Positions 8,081 to 17,886 are shown, counted from the stretch's first letter. The stretch is DNA of 64,000 nt from an uncultured Coriobacteriales bacterium (GCA_934646835.1 CAKUES010000001.1:178943-242942), one strand, 5' to 3'. Numbers and translations: made by a program. Notes: generated from the sequence alone by a model not told the origin.

Positions 8081-9037
8081 TCAATAGCCGCGCCCGAGAT
8101 CGACAGTGCCATCCAGCGGCTCTCCCGCAAGCCATTTAAGGGCATTGCTTTCAAACTGCCTAATGAGAAACTGCTCGAAATCGCCCGCATCGCCTGCAAT
8201 GTGCGGCGTGATCACAACGTTATCCATACCCCATAGCGGGGAGTCCGACTTCAAGGGCTCCTCCTCTAGCACATCAAGCGTAACCCCGCCAAGCAAACCA
8301 TCGGCAAGCGCTTGCTCCAACGCCGCAGTGTCCACGATGGCACCTCGCCCGACGTTGACAAGATGCGCCGATATCTTGCAAGAAGCAAGCGCATCCGCTC
8401 CGATCAGGTGATAGGTCTCCTTGGTAAGGGGGGCAGTGACAACGATGTGGTCCGCCCAGCCGATGCGCTTCGCAATGCTGGCAGACGAGTCGATAAAGTC
8501 AAACAACTCATCGCATGGCTTGCTTCGAGTTCCAAGTGCGGCGACATTGCAGCCAAGCGCTCTGAACAAACGAGCACAGGCGCGCCCTATGCGCCCGGGA
8601 CCGACAACGAGCACGTTCCCGCCTTTGAGAAGACCTCCTTGCAGCCAAGACCATCTATGCTCTCGCTGCTGGTCTCGGAGCAACGCAAGTTTGCGCTCAT
8701 ATCCCAAACACGCAGCAAGCACATACTCTGCGATTGCGTCGTCGTAAATACCGGCAGAGTTCGTCAACACCGTACCGGCCTTCCTCAGCTGCTCAGTGCA
8801 GAGGCCGTCGATGCCTGTAACAGCAACATGCAACCACCCTGCGCTGCACCCCGCCTTCTCCCACGATTCTCCCAATTCACCTGCAAGGGAAACATCCCAG
8901 AGAAACACCATGCTCGCCCCATTGAGCACGTCAGCTACAGAGGAATCTATCGAATAAGCGATATCGAGCAAGCCCTCCAAAGCAGGAAACGTCGGTTTAC
9001 CAACTTCCGCAGAGGTGATAACTGCCAGCTTTTCCAT
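8081..9037 (-). CDS. D-isomer-specific 2-hydroxyacid dehydrogenase
   Basis: This 318-residue protein is an NAD(P)-dependent 2-hydroxyacid dehydrogenase. The nucleotide-binding loop GPGRIG is at 146-151, and the catalytic Arg231 (LVNVGRGAIVD), Glu259/260 (DVLEEEPL) and His279 (ITPHIAGD) are all in place. It would interconvert a 2-oxo acid and a D-2-hydroxy acid. Its start lies seven bases after the aminotransferase stop, and its ribosome site GAGGAGC lies inside that gene, so the two are co-translated. The pairing suggests that an amino acid is deaminated to its oxo acid and then reduced. Phosphoglycerate dehydrogenase is an alternative name, but the aminotransferase context and lack of an ACT domain argue for an amino-acid-derived oxo acid. 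Confidence 0.88.
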   Translation of the reverse strand: MEKLAVITSAEVGKPTFPALEGLLDIAYSIDSSVADVLNGASMVFLWDVSLAGELGESWEKAGCSAGWLHVAVTGIDGLCTEQLRKAGTVLTNSAGIYDDAIAEYVLAACLGYERKLALLRDQQREHRWSWLQGGLLKGGNVLVVGPGRIGRACARLFRALGCNVAALGTRSKPCDELFDFIDSSASIAKRIGWADHIVVTAPLTKETYHLIGADALASCKISAHLVNVGRGAIVDTAALEQALADGLLGGVTLDVLEEEPLKSDSPLWGMDNVVITPHIAGDAGDFEQFLIRQFESNALKWLAGEPLDGTVDLGRGY

Positions 9038-9043
9038 AATGAT

Positions 9044-10123
9044 TTACTGCTCCTCAAGCGAAAAGCCGAGAGCAGCCGCGACGCGCTGCATCTGCTCTGC
9101 CGTGCCTATAGTAATGCGAACACCCTTGGGATCAGCAAAGGGACGCGTGATGACGCCCGCCTCCTTAAGCTTATAGAACCTCTCCATGTAGTTCTCGCAA
9201 GGGAGCATGATGAAGTTGCTGCTGCTCGGAACATAATCGATGCCGGCCCTGGCAAGACCTGCCTCAAAGCACTCGCGGTTTTCAACGATACAGGCGACGC
9301 GTTGTTCGATAAGTTGAAGGGCACTTGCCTCCAGGCACGCACGCGCTGCAGCCTGAGCAGGGGTGGAAACAGAAAACTCGGCAACGGTCTTGTTTATCGC
9401 ATCGATGATATAAGGCTGAGCGATGCAATAGCCTATGCGCATACCTGCAAGTCCAAGCGCCTTGGAATATGTTCTGAGAAGCGCCACGTTGTCGTGCTTC
9501 TTTACAAGCTCGAGCGAAGCTTCGAGCGGCTCGACTCGCTCGAAGTCATGGTAAGCCTCGTCAATGACAATCAAGACATCCTTAGATGCCGCAGCGATAA
9601 AGGCCTCGAGCTCGTCCACAGCGAGATAGGTCCCCGTCGGGTTGTTTGGGTTGCAAAAGAGAACGAGTCGGGTCTTATCCGTGATAGCCCCCAACATGGT
9701 GGCAGGATCATACCGATAGGAATCGTCAAGCGGACAGGTGACAGGCTTCGCCCCTGCGAGCTTGACGTCGATCTCATACGCGGCAAAGGTCGGAGTCGAG
9801 TAGAGAACCTCATCTCCATCATCGCAAACGATGCGGACGACATCCTGCAACAACGACCCAGACCCGTTGTCGACGCTCACCCATGCCGGGTCGAGGCCAT
9901 AACAAGAGGCGAGGTCTATGCACAGCTGCTCCTTGTAATAGTCAGGATATCGATTCAACTCCAACGCCGCCTCTTGCACTGCTGCGACAACGGAGGCGGG
10001 AGGCTCCCACGGAGACTCGTTGGAAGAGAGCTTGACCGCGTTTTCCAAGCCACACTCATCAGGCGACTCGCCCGGGCGGTAGACAGGAATCGTTTCCAAT
10101 ATCTCACGCAGTTTCACAGCCAT
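9044..10123 (-). CDS. histidinol-phosphate/aromatic aminotransferase-like PLP enzyme
   Basis: The 359-residue protein belongs to the HisC branch of class I/II aminotransferases. NPNNPTGT, the cofactor Asp in IVIDEAYHDF and the PLP lysine K221 in TYSKALGLAGMRIGY are present. HisC-like enzymes often also act on aromatic amino acids. There are no other histidine genes nearby and it is paired with a 2-hydroxyacid dehydrogenase, so a catabolic transamination (for example of an aromatic amino acid) is more likely than histidine synthesis. AGGAGGAAATC precedes the ATG. It diverges from the ABC importer operon across a 250-base shared promoter region. Confidence 0.87.
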   Translation of the reverse strand: MAVKLREILETIPVYRPGESPDECGLENAVKLSSNESPWEPPASVVAAVQEAALELNRYPDYYKEQLCIDLASCYGLDPAWVSVDNGSGSLLQDVVRIVCDDGDEVLYSTPTFAAYEIDVKLAGAKPVTCPLDDSYRYDPATMLGAITDKTRLVLFCNPNNPTGTYLAVDELEAFIAAASKDVLIVIDEAYHDFERVEPLEASLELVKKHDNVALLRTYSKALGLAGMRIGYCIAQPYIIDAINKTVAEFSVSTPAQAAARACLEASALQLIEQRVACIVENRECFEAGLARAGIDYVPSSSNFIMLPCENYMERFYKLKEAGVITRPFADPKGVRITIGTAEQMQRVAAALGFSLEEQ

Positions 10124-10374
10124 GATTTCCTCCTCGGCTCTTGTTACGAATGCCTGCAGTGCGCTCTGCCAAACGACGCATTGCTACATTATCTATGTTG
10201 GGAATAAATGATTACGAGATTATTTCGAGGCTACTAAGCTTTCGTTAACACGCTCTGTCCGTAACATTCCCGCGCAATTTTCGCGCTATTAATCGCCTTG
10301 CACCTCAAACGAGGCGCGTGCAAAGGAAAACCGCCCAAACGCTACAAAGGGATTGGACAAAGGAGCTGGTTGAC
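10124..10374. promoter_or_regulatory. shared divergent promoter region
   Basis: This AT-richer 250-base gap separates hisC-like and potD-like genes that face away from each other. It holds no open frame and none of the repeat families found in most other gaps. I see no convincing -35/-10 pair; TATTAA near 10289 is a possible -10 for the plus strand. Coordinated regulation of both directions is inferred from layout alone. Confidence 0.4.
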
Positions 10375-11490
10375 ATGAGCGCAACGGCAAACAGGACGAT
10401 TGACAGGCGCACCTTCATGAGGCTCAGTGCCTCTGCAGCACTTATGGCGCTGCTCGGCGGTAGCCTCACCGGATGTGGAAGTTCCGGCAAGTCTGGAACC
10501 TCGTCCGCAGGCAGCGGGGATGCTGCCGACTTGAGCGGTATTACGCTTGGGATGCTCAACTACGAGGGCTGGATCGGCGAAAACGAAGTCGACGCCTTCC
10601 AGGATCAGACCGGCTGCATCGTCAAGCAATACGCCACTCCCGATGGAGGCGACTCCGCTTGGGTCAACAAGATCAGCAAGGGCGCTGGCACCTACGACTT
10701 CACCTTGGCTGGTATCAAGGTCGCGACCACCCTGCACGACAACGACTTGCTTGCCGACTTCGACGCAAGCAAGGTGCCCAACATCGCCAACATTCCCCAG
10801 AAGTTCCTCGATGCCTACCCCTATGGCATTCCGGTAGAGCAGGGCAAAGTCGGCTTCATCTACGACAAGGACAAGCTCCCCAATCCTCCCAAGACCTGGG
10901 CCGAGCTGTTTGCAAACTCCTCCCAGTACTCCGGCAAGCTCGTCTTCCCCAACTTCGATACGGATGTGATCGACGCAGCGCTTATGTCGCTTGGCCTCGA
11001 CATCAACACCGACAACGTCGACGACATCGAAAAGGCCAAGAACGCCGTCATCGAAATCAAGGGCGACATCAAGGCATTCCTCGACAGCGGCGGGGCAGCG
11101 GCCGTCGCAGACGGCAGCGCGCTCATCTACATCGGCTACGACTACGAGTACGCCGCAACCGCCCCTGATGCAGACAACCTCGCATGGCTCGTTCCCGAAG
11201 AGGGCACCTTCGGCTATCTCGACGGCTGGGTGCCCCTCAAAGACAGCGAGAACCTCGACGCGGTCTACGAGTTCATGAACTTCCATCTCGACCAAGACAA
11301 CTATGTCGACTTCATCAACACCACCGCAGCTTCCTGGTTGATGGAAGACATCGCTGGCGACCTAGACGAAGGCATCGGCGACTGCGAGGCACTCGACCCG
11401 GACAAGTCCGAGGTCACCTACCAGAAGTCCGTCAGCAAGGAAATCACGAAGAAGATCTCCTCGGCCTTCCAGGAAATCCAAAACGCATAG
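10375..11490 (+). CDS. PotD/PotF-type ABC transporter substrate-binding lipoprotein
   Basis: The 371-residue product is a periplasmic-type binding protein of the spermidine/putrescine (PotD) family. It has a twin-arginine-like signal (DRRTFMR, Arg11-Arg12) and lipobox LTGC (Cys34), so it may be exported folded and lipid-anchored. The mature part carries NYEGWIGENEVDAFQDQTG and the GIPVEQGKVGFIYDKDKLP block typical of PotD. ATG 10375 is preceded by AAAGGAG. It opens a six-gene operon with two permeases, an ATPase, a hydrolase and an MFS carrier. A polyamine is the default ligand; an amide or peptide conjugate is equally plausible given the hydrolase. Confidence 0.9.
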   Translation: MSATANRTIDRRTFMRLSASAALMALLGGSLTGCGSSGKSGTSSAGSGDAADLSGITLGMLNYEGWIGENEVDAFQDQTGCIVKQYATPDGGDSAWVNKISKGAGTYDFTLAGIKVATTLHDNDLLADFDASKVPNIANIPQKFLDAYPYGIPVEQGKVGFIYDKDKLPNPPKTWAELFANSSQYSGKLVFPNFDTDVIDAALMSLGLDINTDNVDDIEKAKNAVIEIKGDIKAFLDSGGAAAVADGSALIYIGYDYEYAATAPDADNLAWLVPEEGTFGYLDGWVPLKDSENLDAVYEFMNFHLDQDNYVDFINTTAASWLMEDIAGDLDEGIGDCEALDPDKSEVTYQKSVSKEITKKISSAFQEIQNA

Positions 11491-11530
11491 GCATCGCGCC
11501 GCATAGCCGTATTGAGAGAAAGGGGAAACC

Positions 11531-12433
11531 ATGAGCAAGGAAAAGGAGGGCAAGCCAGGGCAAATGAAGAAGATGTCTCTCAAGGAGCGCATCGCGCTGA
11601 TTGCACCCGATGGAACATTGAGCCTCTTCGTACTGGTCATCCCGCTCGTCTGCGTCGTCCTCTACTCGTTTTGGACAACGGACCTGGACACTTTTGAAGT
11701 GCTCCCAATCTGGACGCTCGACAACTTCGCAAGCATTCTGCAGCCAATCTACTTGCAGGCTCTGGGCAGGTCGCTTCTGATCACACTCCTCACGGTAGTG
11801 GGAACAGTCGTGCTGGGCTTCCCCCTCGCCTACTTCATCTCCCGTGCACCGGGTAAGCTGCAAATGGTGCTCCTTTTGCTGGTCATGGTGCCCTTTTGGA
11901 CCTCTTTCGTAGTGAGGACCTACGCATGGGTCTCCCTGCTCGGCCCCTCAGGCCAAGTCAACCAAATGCTCACCTTCCTGCATTTGATCCCCGAGGGAAC
12001 CGACCTCAGGTACACGACCGGAGCAATAGCCATCGGCATGATCTACACCTACCTGCCTCTCATGGTCCTGCCGCTGTACGCAACGCTTGAGAAACTCGAC
12101 TCGAACCTGATCAATGCGGCTTCCGACCTCGGACGCTCTATGTCGAGCGCGTTTTTCACCGTAGTCGTCCCGCAGGCAAAAGCAGGCATCGCCGCAGGAT
12201 GCATGCTCGTCGCCATCCCAGCTCTTGGCGAGTACACGATCCCGGCGATTCTCGGTGGCGGCAAGACGCTGATGATAGGCAACGTCATCGCCAACGAGTT
12301 CATGACGACGGGCAATTACTCGAGAGGCGCCGCACTCGCCGCACTTCTCCTGCTTATCGTCCTTATCGCAATCATCGGCTCTCAAATCGCATCGCATTGC
12401 AGGGAGAAGAGGGGCAGCCATGAAGGAGATTAA
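11531..12433 (+). CDS. potB: PotB-type ABC transporter permease
   Basis: A 300-residue integral membrane permease with six predicted helices and the binding-protein-dependent transport motif around LINAASDLGRSMSSAFFTVVVPQAKAGI, where the EAA loop touches the ATPase. It has the extended N-terminal region usual for PotB. AAGGGGAAACC precedes the ATG. Its last 14 bases overlap the start of the next permease, showing translational coupling. Confidence 0.9.
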   Translation: MSKEKEGKPGQMKKMSLKERIALIAPDGTLSLFVLVIPLVCVVLYSFWTTDLDTFEVLPIWTLDNFASILQPIYLQALGRSLLITLLTVVGTVVLGFPLAYFISRAPGKLQMVLLLLVMVPFWTSFVVRTYAWVSLLGPSGQVNQMLTFLHLIPEGTDLRYTTGAIAIGMIYTYLPLMVLPLYATLEKLDSNLINAASDLGRSMSSAFFTVVVPQAKAGIAAGCMLVAIPALGEYTIPAILGGGKTLMIGNVIANEFMTTGNYSRGAALAALLLLIVLIAIIGSQIASHCREKRGSHEGD

Positions 12434-13232
12434 GAAACACTGGGTTGCCGCGCTCGTCGGTCTGGTCGTGCTGGCCTTTCTCTACATGCCGATCGTCTAC
12501 GTCTTCGTCAACGCGTTCAACTCCAACAAGCACCTTCTCAAATGGTCAGGGGCGACACTGCAGTGGTTCGAGAAGGTATTTGAATCCGATGCCTTCTGGA
12601 CTGCGTTCGTGCAAAGCGTGACGGTCGCGGCGATCGTCGCCATCCTGTCCGTTATCGTCGCTGTATGCGCCTCTATAGGCATCAGGGAGTTCTCGAGGCG
12701 CACCAGGACCGTCCAGTCCACGATGATGTACCTGCGACTCACCTTGCCGGAAGTCATCTTGGTCGTCGGCATCATGGCGGTCGTGCAGATGATCCCCGGT
12801 GTCGAGCTCGGGCCGATATGGGTAGTGCTTGCCCAGACGCTCATCTACTCTGCCTACACGCTCGTCATCATCCAGGCACGCATGACCACCGTTGCCGATC
12901 TCTACGAAAACGCTGCTTACGACCTCGGAGCCACCACACCGCGCGTACTCAGGACAGTTTTGCTGCCACTGCTTGGTCCCTCGATCTTCGTCGGCGGATT
13001 GCTCGCATTCACATTTTCCCTCGACGCCGTCGTAAGCGTGACCTTCCTCGGCGGCCCAACCACCGAAACGCTCCCGATTCTCATCATGTCGATGATCAAG
13101 AAGGGCGTCACGCCCGAGGTCAACGCCATCGGCCTGCTGGTCACCCTCTTCAACATCGCGGTCCTCGCACTCGTAGTGAAGGGCGTCGGCGTAAAGAACA
13201 CCGTCTCTGCCGTCGCAGGCAGCTCTGAGTGA
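12420..13232 (+). CDS. potC: PotC-type ABC transporter permease
   Basis: This 270-residue second permease has six hydrophobic helices and the EAA loop ENAAYDLGATTPRVLRTVLL, which contacts the ATPase. It pairs with the PotB-type subunit to form the membrane channel of the importer. The start overlaps the previous gene by 14 bases. Confidence 0.9.
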   Translation: MKEIKKHWVAALVGLVVLAFLYMPIVYVFVNAFNSNKHLLKWSGATLQWFEKVFESDAFWTAFVQSVTVAAIVAILSVIVAVCASIGIREFSRRTRTVQSTMMYLRLTLPEVILVVGIMAVVQMIPGVELGPIWVVLAQTLIYSAYTLVIIQARMTTVADLYENAAYDLGATTPRVLRTVLLPLLGPSIFVGGLLAFTFSLDAVVSVTFLGGPTTETLPILIMSMIKKGVTPEVNAIGLLVTLFNIAVLALVVKGVGVKNTVSAVAGSSE

Positions 13233-13243
13233 AAGGCTCCAAC

Positions 13244-14368
13244 ATGCAAACGCAAGAAATCCCCCAGCAAGTTGCAATCGACGGCCAGAGCATCACCATC
13301 GACGGTGTGTCGAAGGACTATGGCCGCGGCGAGCTCGCCGTGAGGTACATGTACCTCAAAATCGAGGCCGGAGAGTTCTTCTCCATCCTCGGCTCGTCCG
13401 GATCCGGCAAGTCAACGACGCTCAAGATGCTCTCAGGCCTGGAGTTCCCTACATCGGGACACATCTACTTGGGTGACGAGGAGATCACCAACCTGCCTGC
13501 CAACAAGCGCGATGTGCACACGGTCTTCCAGAACTACGCATTGTTCCCCCATATGACCGTAGAGGAGAACGTCGCCTACGGCCTCAAGGGCAAGAAGGTG
13601 GCCGACAAGGAAATCAGCAAGCGCGTAAGGGAGATGCTCGACCTCGTCGAGATGCTCCCGCTGAGCAACGCCAAGCCGACCGACCTGTCTGGCGGTCAGC
13701 AACAGCGTGTCGCCCTCGCACGCTCGCTCGTTCTGCGCCCCAAAGCTCTCCTGCTCGACGAGCCCCTTGGCGCCCTCGACATGAAACTGCGCCATCACAT
13801 GCAAGATGTCATCCGTTCCATCCATCAGGAAGTGGGCACCACCTTCGTCTATGTCACCCACGACCAAGAAGAGGCCTTCTCCATGTCCGACCGAGTAGCC
13901 GTCATGGACAAAGGCGAGCTCAAGCAAGTCGCCACTCCGGAAGAGCTCTACGCCCATCCGGCAAGCAGGTTCGTCGCCGACTTTGTCGGAAACGCGAACA
14001 TCGTCCCCGGCCGCATCGAAGTTGTCGAGGGGCCCAACGCGTACCGCGTCTCCTACGGAGCGCTGGGTACTTACAGCTGCCCCGGTGTAGCAAACCTCCA
14101 CGTAGGCGACGAGGTCTGCGCCGTCCTCAGGCCCCAAGACATCTGGTTGACGGCGCTGGAAGGTGACAACATCGTCCGCGCAAGCGGGTCGGTTGCCAAC
14201 CGTGCCTTCTACGGATCCTTCGCGCGCCTCACCTTCAATGCCAACGGGACCGCGCTTCAATGCATGCTCACCGGTAACGGCAACACCGGCCTAGGAAAGA
14301 GCACCGTCGATGCCAACTGGCGGGCGCAAGACATGTGGGTTGTGCGCGCCAAGGAGCTGGGTGAGTAA
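13244..14368 (+). CDS. potA: PotA-type ABC transporter ATP-binding protein
   Basis: A 374-residue ATPase with Walker A GSSGSGKST (50-58), Q-loop FQNYALFPHMTVEEN, signature LSGGQQQRVALARSL, Walker B ALLLDEPLGALD and switch VTHDQEEA. The C-terminal part holds a TOBE domain as in PotA and other polyamine-type importers. I use ATG 13244 because GAAAGG precedes it; the GTG at 13229 overlaps the potC stop. It energises uptake by the preceding permeases. Confidence 0.93.
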   Translation: MQTQEIPQQVAIDGQSITIDGVSKDYGRGELAVRYMYLKIEAGEFFSILGSSGSGKSTTLKMLSGLEFPTSGHIYLGDEEITNLPANKRDVHTVFQNYALFPHMTVEENVAYGLKGKKVADKEISKRVREMLDLVEMLPLSNAKPTDLSGGQQQRVALARSLVLRPKALLLDEPLGALDMKLRHHMQDVIRSIHQEVGTTFVYVTHDQEEAFSMSDRVAVMDKGELKQVATPEELYAHPASRFVADFVGNANIVPGRIEVVEGPNAYRVSYGALGTYSCPGVANLHVGDEVCAVLRPQDIWLTALEGDNIVRASGSVANRAFYGSFARLTFNANGTALQCMLTGNGNTGLGKSTVDANWRAQDMWVVRAKELGE

Positions 14369-14369
14369 C

Positions 14370-16400
14370 ATGGGCAGCGCAGCGATCATCGATCAGTTCC
14401 CCTACAAAGTCGACGTTACCGCCCACGTTTGGATTCCCATGCCCGACGGCGTCAGGCTCTCAGCCAAGCTCTGGGTGCCCCGCGTCCACGACGAAGGCGA
14501 GAAATTCCCCGTCGTGCTAGAGGCAATCCCCTATCGTAAAGACGACATCTGCTTGGAAGACGACTCCGTTCGCATGGCCTATGTCGCTGGACACGGCTAC
14601 ATCTGCGCCCGCGTCGACCTGCGTGGCAGCGGCGACTCAGAAGGCATCCTATACGACGAGTACTGCGAGCAAGAGCAAGCCGACCTCTGCAACGTTATCG
14701 ACTGGCTCTCAAAACTGCCTATGTCATCGGGAAAAGTAGGGATGACCGGCATCTCCTGGAGCGGGTTCAACAGCCTTCAGGCAGCCGCCAAACGCCCAGA
14801 AGCCCTGAGGGCGATCATCACCGTATGCTCGACAGACGACCGCTACGACAACGATGTCCACTACATGGGCGGCTCTCCGCTTGCCTTTTACATCAACTGG
14901 TGGGGTGCCATCATGCACGAGTTCAACATGCGCCCGCCCGACCCGGCCATTGTTGGGAAAAGATGGGAGTCCATGTGGCGCGAGCGCCTGGCGCAAAACA
15001 CCCATCTCACAGACAAGTGGCTTGCTCACCAGAGGCGCGACGAATGCTGGAAGTGCGGATCGGTATGTGAGGATTACTCCGCCATATGCTGCCCCGTCCT
15101 CGCCGTCGGCGGCTGGTTTGACGGCTACACCGACGCCATCGTCCGCCTCCTCGACAACCTCGGCGTCTGCACGAAGGCAATCATCGGCCCATGGGGGCAC
15201 GTGTGGCCCGAGCGCCCCGTGCCAGGGCCCGCAATCGGCTTTCTGCAGGAGAACGTGCGTTGGTGGGATCGCTGGCTAAAAGGCGCCGACAACGGCGTTG
15301 AAAGCGACCCGACAGTCCGCTACTACCTTCAAGACGCCTGCGAGCTCACGCCCGACCTCGCGTTCCGCCCTGGGCGTTGGATGCAGACGGAGTCGCTCAC
15401 GCGCAGGGAGAGCATGCGCTTTTCATTCAGTGCCGACGGCATGCTCCTTGAAAAAAGCAAGACGGCGAAACCTGGCATTCTCGAGCATTCAAGTCCTCTT
15501 ACATGCGGAAGCCAGGTAGACACGTGGCTTCCCATGGGCTCCAATATCGACCTCCCAAGCGAGCAGTCACCCGACGACGAGCGGTCGCTGTGCTTTACCA
15601 GCTCGCCGTTCGAAGGAGATGCTGCTGTCGTTGGCAACCCCGTCATCCATCTTCGAGTCGCCTCGGACAAGCCCTGTGCCTTCGCTTTCGTGCGCCTCTG
15701 CGACGTCTATCCCGACGGTAGCTCCCAGCTCATCACGCGCGGCAGCCTCAACCTGACACACCGCGTATCGCACGAAAAGCCCGAAGCGCTCGAACCCGGT
15801 GTCTTCTACGACGTTGACATCCCGCTCAAGGTCATTGCTCAGGTGATCCCTGCAGGCCACAGGCTGCGCATCGCCATTTCCACAAGCTACTGGATCTGGA
15901 TATGGCCCTCGCCCGAGCTCGCCACGCTGAGTATCGACTGCTCTGAATCCTATGCCTCATTACCCGTCGCAGGCAATGACGACAGGCCCCTTGCGGTTCC
16001 CTTTGCCGAGCCTCAAATCGCGAGAGGAGAAGCTCCCGAGCGCATACCCACCGACGGCTACGTAAGCGAGCGCGCAATCGATGCAGCTACCGGCGAGATT
16101 GTCTACAGCAGGAAAACTGATGATTTCAAATCGATGACGACACCATCTGGCATAACCGTGAAAAGCGAGAAAACCGCTGTATACGCGATTACCGAAGGCG
16201 ACCCGCTCAGCGCGCGCATGGAGACGCTACGGCATGAGACCTTCTCCCGCAGTGGCTGGGAAGTCGATATCGAAGTCACATCTGCCATGAGCTGCGACGC
16301 CGATGGCTTCATCATAGAGACTTGCTCCAAGGCCGTTCACGATGGCAAGCTCGTGTTGGATGAAACCCATCTCGCGCGCATTCCCAGGGACCTCAACTGA
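14370..16400 (+). CDS. CocE/NonD-family (peptidase S15-like) hydrolase
   Basis: The 676-residue protein is an alpha/beta hydrolase of the X-Pro dipeptidyl-peptidase/cocaine-esterase family. The nucleophile Ser129 lies in GMTGISWSGF, preceded by the oxyanion-side motif RVDLRGSGDSEG, and IIGPWGHVWPERPVPGP carries the catalytic His region. The C-terminal half is the jelly-roll domain of the family. No signal peptide is seen, so it acts in the cytoplasm, on something brought in by the upstream PotDBCA importer: an acyl ester or amide, or a proline-type peptide. It starts two bases after potA and overlaps the MFS gene by TGATG, so it is firmly in this operon. Substrate is unknown. Confidence 0.9.
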   Translation: MGSAAIIDQFPYKVDVTAHVWIPMPDGVRLSAKLWVPRVHDEGEKFPVVLEAIPYRKDDICLEDDSVRMAYVAGHGYICARVDLRGSGDSEGILYDEYCEQEQADLCNVIDWLSKLPMSSGKVGMTGISWSGFNSLQAAAKRPEALRAIITVCSTDDRYDNDVHYMGGSPLAFYINWWGAIMHEFNMRPPDPAIVGKRWESMWRERLAQNTHLTDKWLAHQRRDECWKCGSVCEDYSAICCPVLAVGGWFDGYTDAIVRLLDNLGVCTKAIIGPWGHVWPERPVPGPAIGFLQENVRWWDRWLKGADNGVESDPTVRYYLQDACELTPDLAFRPGRWMQTESLTRRESMRFSFSADGMLLEKSKTAKPGILEHSSPLTCGSQVDTWLPMGSNIDLPSEQSPDDERSLCFTSSPFEGDAAVVGNPVIHLRVASDKPCAFAFVRLCDVYPDGSSQLITRGSLNLTHRVSHEKPEALEPGVFYDVDIPLKVIAQVIPAGHRLRIAISTSYWIWIWPSPELATLSIDCSESYASLPVAGNDDRPLAVPFAEPQIARGEAPERIPTDGYVSERAIDAATGEIVYSRKTDDFKSMTTPSGITVKSEKTAVYAITEGDPLSARMETLRHETFSRSGWEVDIEVTSAMSCDADGFIIETCSKAVHDGKLVLDETHLARIPRDLN

Positions 16401-17665
16401 TGGCTGGGAACAGCAAGAGGGGGAACGGCTACGGCGCGCTGCTCAAAAGCCCCGGCGTCGCGAGACTCGTGCCAGGCATGGTGCTGGCTCGCCTGCCTGT
16501 CGGCGCGACGACAGTACTACTGGTACTCTTCGTAAGCCTAAGCTACGGGGCCTTCTTCGCCGGGTTGACGACTGCCGCAATGACACTGGGAACTGCGATT
16601 GCAGCACCTTTCTTAGGGCGCCTGGTCGACAGAGGACATGGCCCTGCCGCTTTGATTCTCGCCTCTGTTTCCCAGCTCTTGCTCGTCTCGGCACTTGTTT
16701 TGTGCGTCTCGCTCTCGCTTGGGGCATCCATCAGCATCGCACTGGCATTCGCAGCGGGCATCTGCACGCCGCCCGTTGCCGGGACAACGCGCTCACTATG
16801 GCCCGATATCGTCTCGCGGGAGCTGCTCAACACGGCATATAACTTCGAGGTCTTTCTGATCGACGTCCTCTACGTTACAGGCCCGTTGCTGGCAAGCGCC
16901 TTCATCGCCGCAGGAATACCCCAAGCAGGACTCGTGACAGTTATGGCAGGACAGTTTGTCGGGTCCTTCATACTTGCACGCAGCAATGCCGTGAGATGCC
17001 GTGCCGCCACGCAGCATAGTGCAGGTCAGGATACAACGGACAGTCCTGATTGCGCGGATGACGGCAAGCAAGAGGCCGGCCTCCTAGGAGACCTGCGGAT
17101 TGCGCTGCTCTTGCTCGTTTGCCTGACGACCAACGCGTTCTCCGGGGCCTTGGAGACGGTGCTGCCCCTGTGGTACTCGAGCATTGGATCCGCAAATGGC
17201 TCCGGCCTTGCCATCTCGCTGTGGTCGGCAGGCTCGATAATCGGAGTGCTCGCATTCGCACGCTTTCAGCCCGATAGGTATCGATTTTACCTGCCCAAGC
17301 AGCTCTGTTGGACAACCTTCGTCTACTTCATCGCGACGCTGTCGCTCGCAGGGCACGAGATATCCTGGTTGCTCCTCTGCAGCGTAATCGCCATCGGCCT
17401 CACAGTATCGCCCTGCACGAACCTCCATTACCAGCTGAGCGGGAGCCTTGCCCCGCGATCAAAGCACGCCGAGATGTTCTCATGGCTCAATACGGCAACA
17501 AGCGCAGGAATATCCATCGGCGCATTCGCAGCCGGCACTGTGGCAGATTATGCAGGCTTCCAGACAGCATTCTCTGCTGGCTCGCTCTTTGTTGCCGCCG
17601 CCCTCGTTCTGTCGTTTGCGCTTAACAGGCACATGGGAGCAGCTAGGGAGCGACGGACCTGCTAG
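16400..17665 (+). CDS. major facilitator superfamily transporter
   Basis: A 421-residue protein with about twelve hydrophobic helices and the MFS loop-2/3 motif GRLVDRGHGPAALI near residue 75. Its ATG overlaps the hydrolase stop codon. As the last gene of an importer plus hydrolase operon it is a candidate exporter for the product released by the hydrolase, or a second uptake route. The central loop near residues 200-230 is polar, as in other 12-TM carriers. Confidence 0.88.
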   Translation: MAGNSKRGNGYGALLKSPGVARLVPGMVLARLPVGATTVLLVLFVSLSYGAFFAGLTTAAMTLGTAIAAPFLGRLVDRGHGPAALILASVSQLLLVSALVLCVSLSLGASISIALAFAAGICTPPVAGTTRSLWPDIVSRELLNTAYNFEVFLIDVLYVTGPLLASAFIAAGIPQAGLVTVMAGQFVGSFILARSNAVRCRAATQHSAGQDTTDSPDCADDGKQEAGLLGDLRIALLLLVCLTTNAFSGALETVLPLWYSSIGSANGSGLAISLWSAGSIIGVLAFARFQPDRYRFYLPKQLCWTTFVYFIATLSLAGHEISWLLLCSVIAIGLTVSPCTNLHYQLSGSLAPRSKHAEMFSWLNTATSAGISIGAFAAGTVADYAGFQTAFSAGSLFVAAALVLSFALNRHMGAARERRTC

Positions 17666-17685
17666 AGGCAAGGGCACGGCCTGTG

Positions 17686-17846
17686 GGCAGTTATGTGGCA
17701 AAACCAGCGCGATTTCGGCTCGTTGTGTGGTAAATCGAGGGCTACAGGGGCCCGTTTTGCCACACAACAGCGCGTTTCCAGTGGTTTTTTCGCACAACTG
17801 AGGAGACCATCGCGGTATCCGATGTGCCAGACGAAGTCGGCGCCGC
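17686..17846. repeat. TTGTGCGACA-family nested hairpin, copy 2, plus truncated GGCGCC core
   Basis: The half-sites here read TTATGTGGCA, TTGTGTGGTAAA, TTTGCCACACAA and TTCGCACAAC; the inner stem has changed from GTGCGAC to GTGTGG with matching changes on the other side. CTGAGGAGACCATC follows as in copy 1. A degenerate AGACGAAGTC core lies at 17824-17844. It separates convergent MFS and SemiSWEET-like genes. Confidence 0.85.
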
Positions 17847-17886
17847 AGGCTGCAATAAGCCAACAGCAACCAACCTGCAACCGCAA

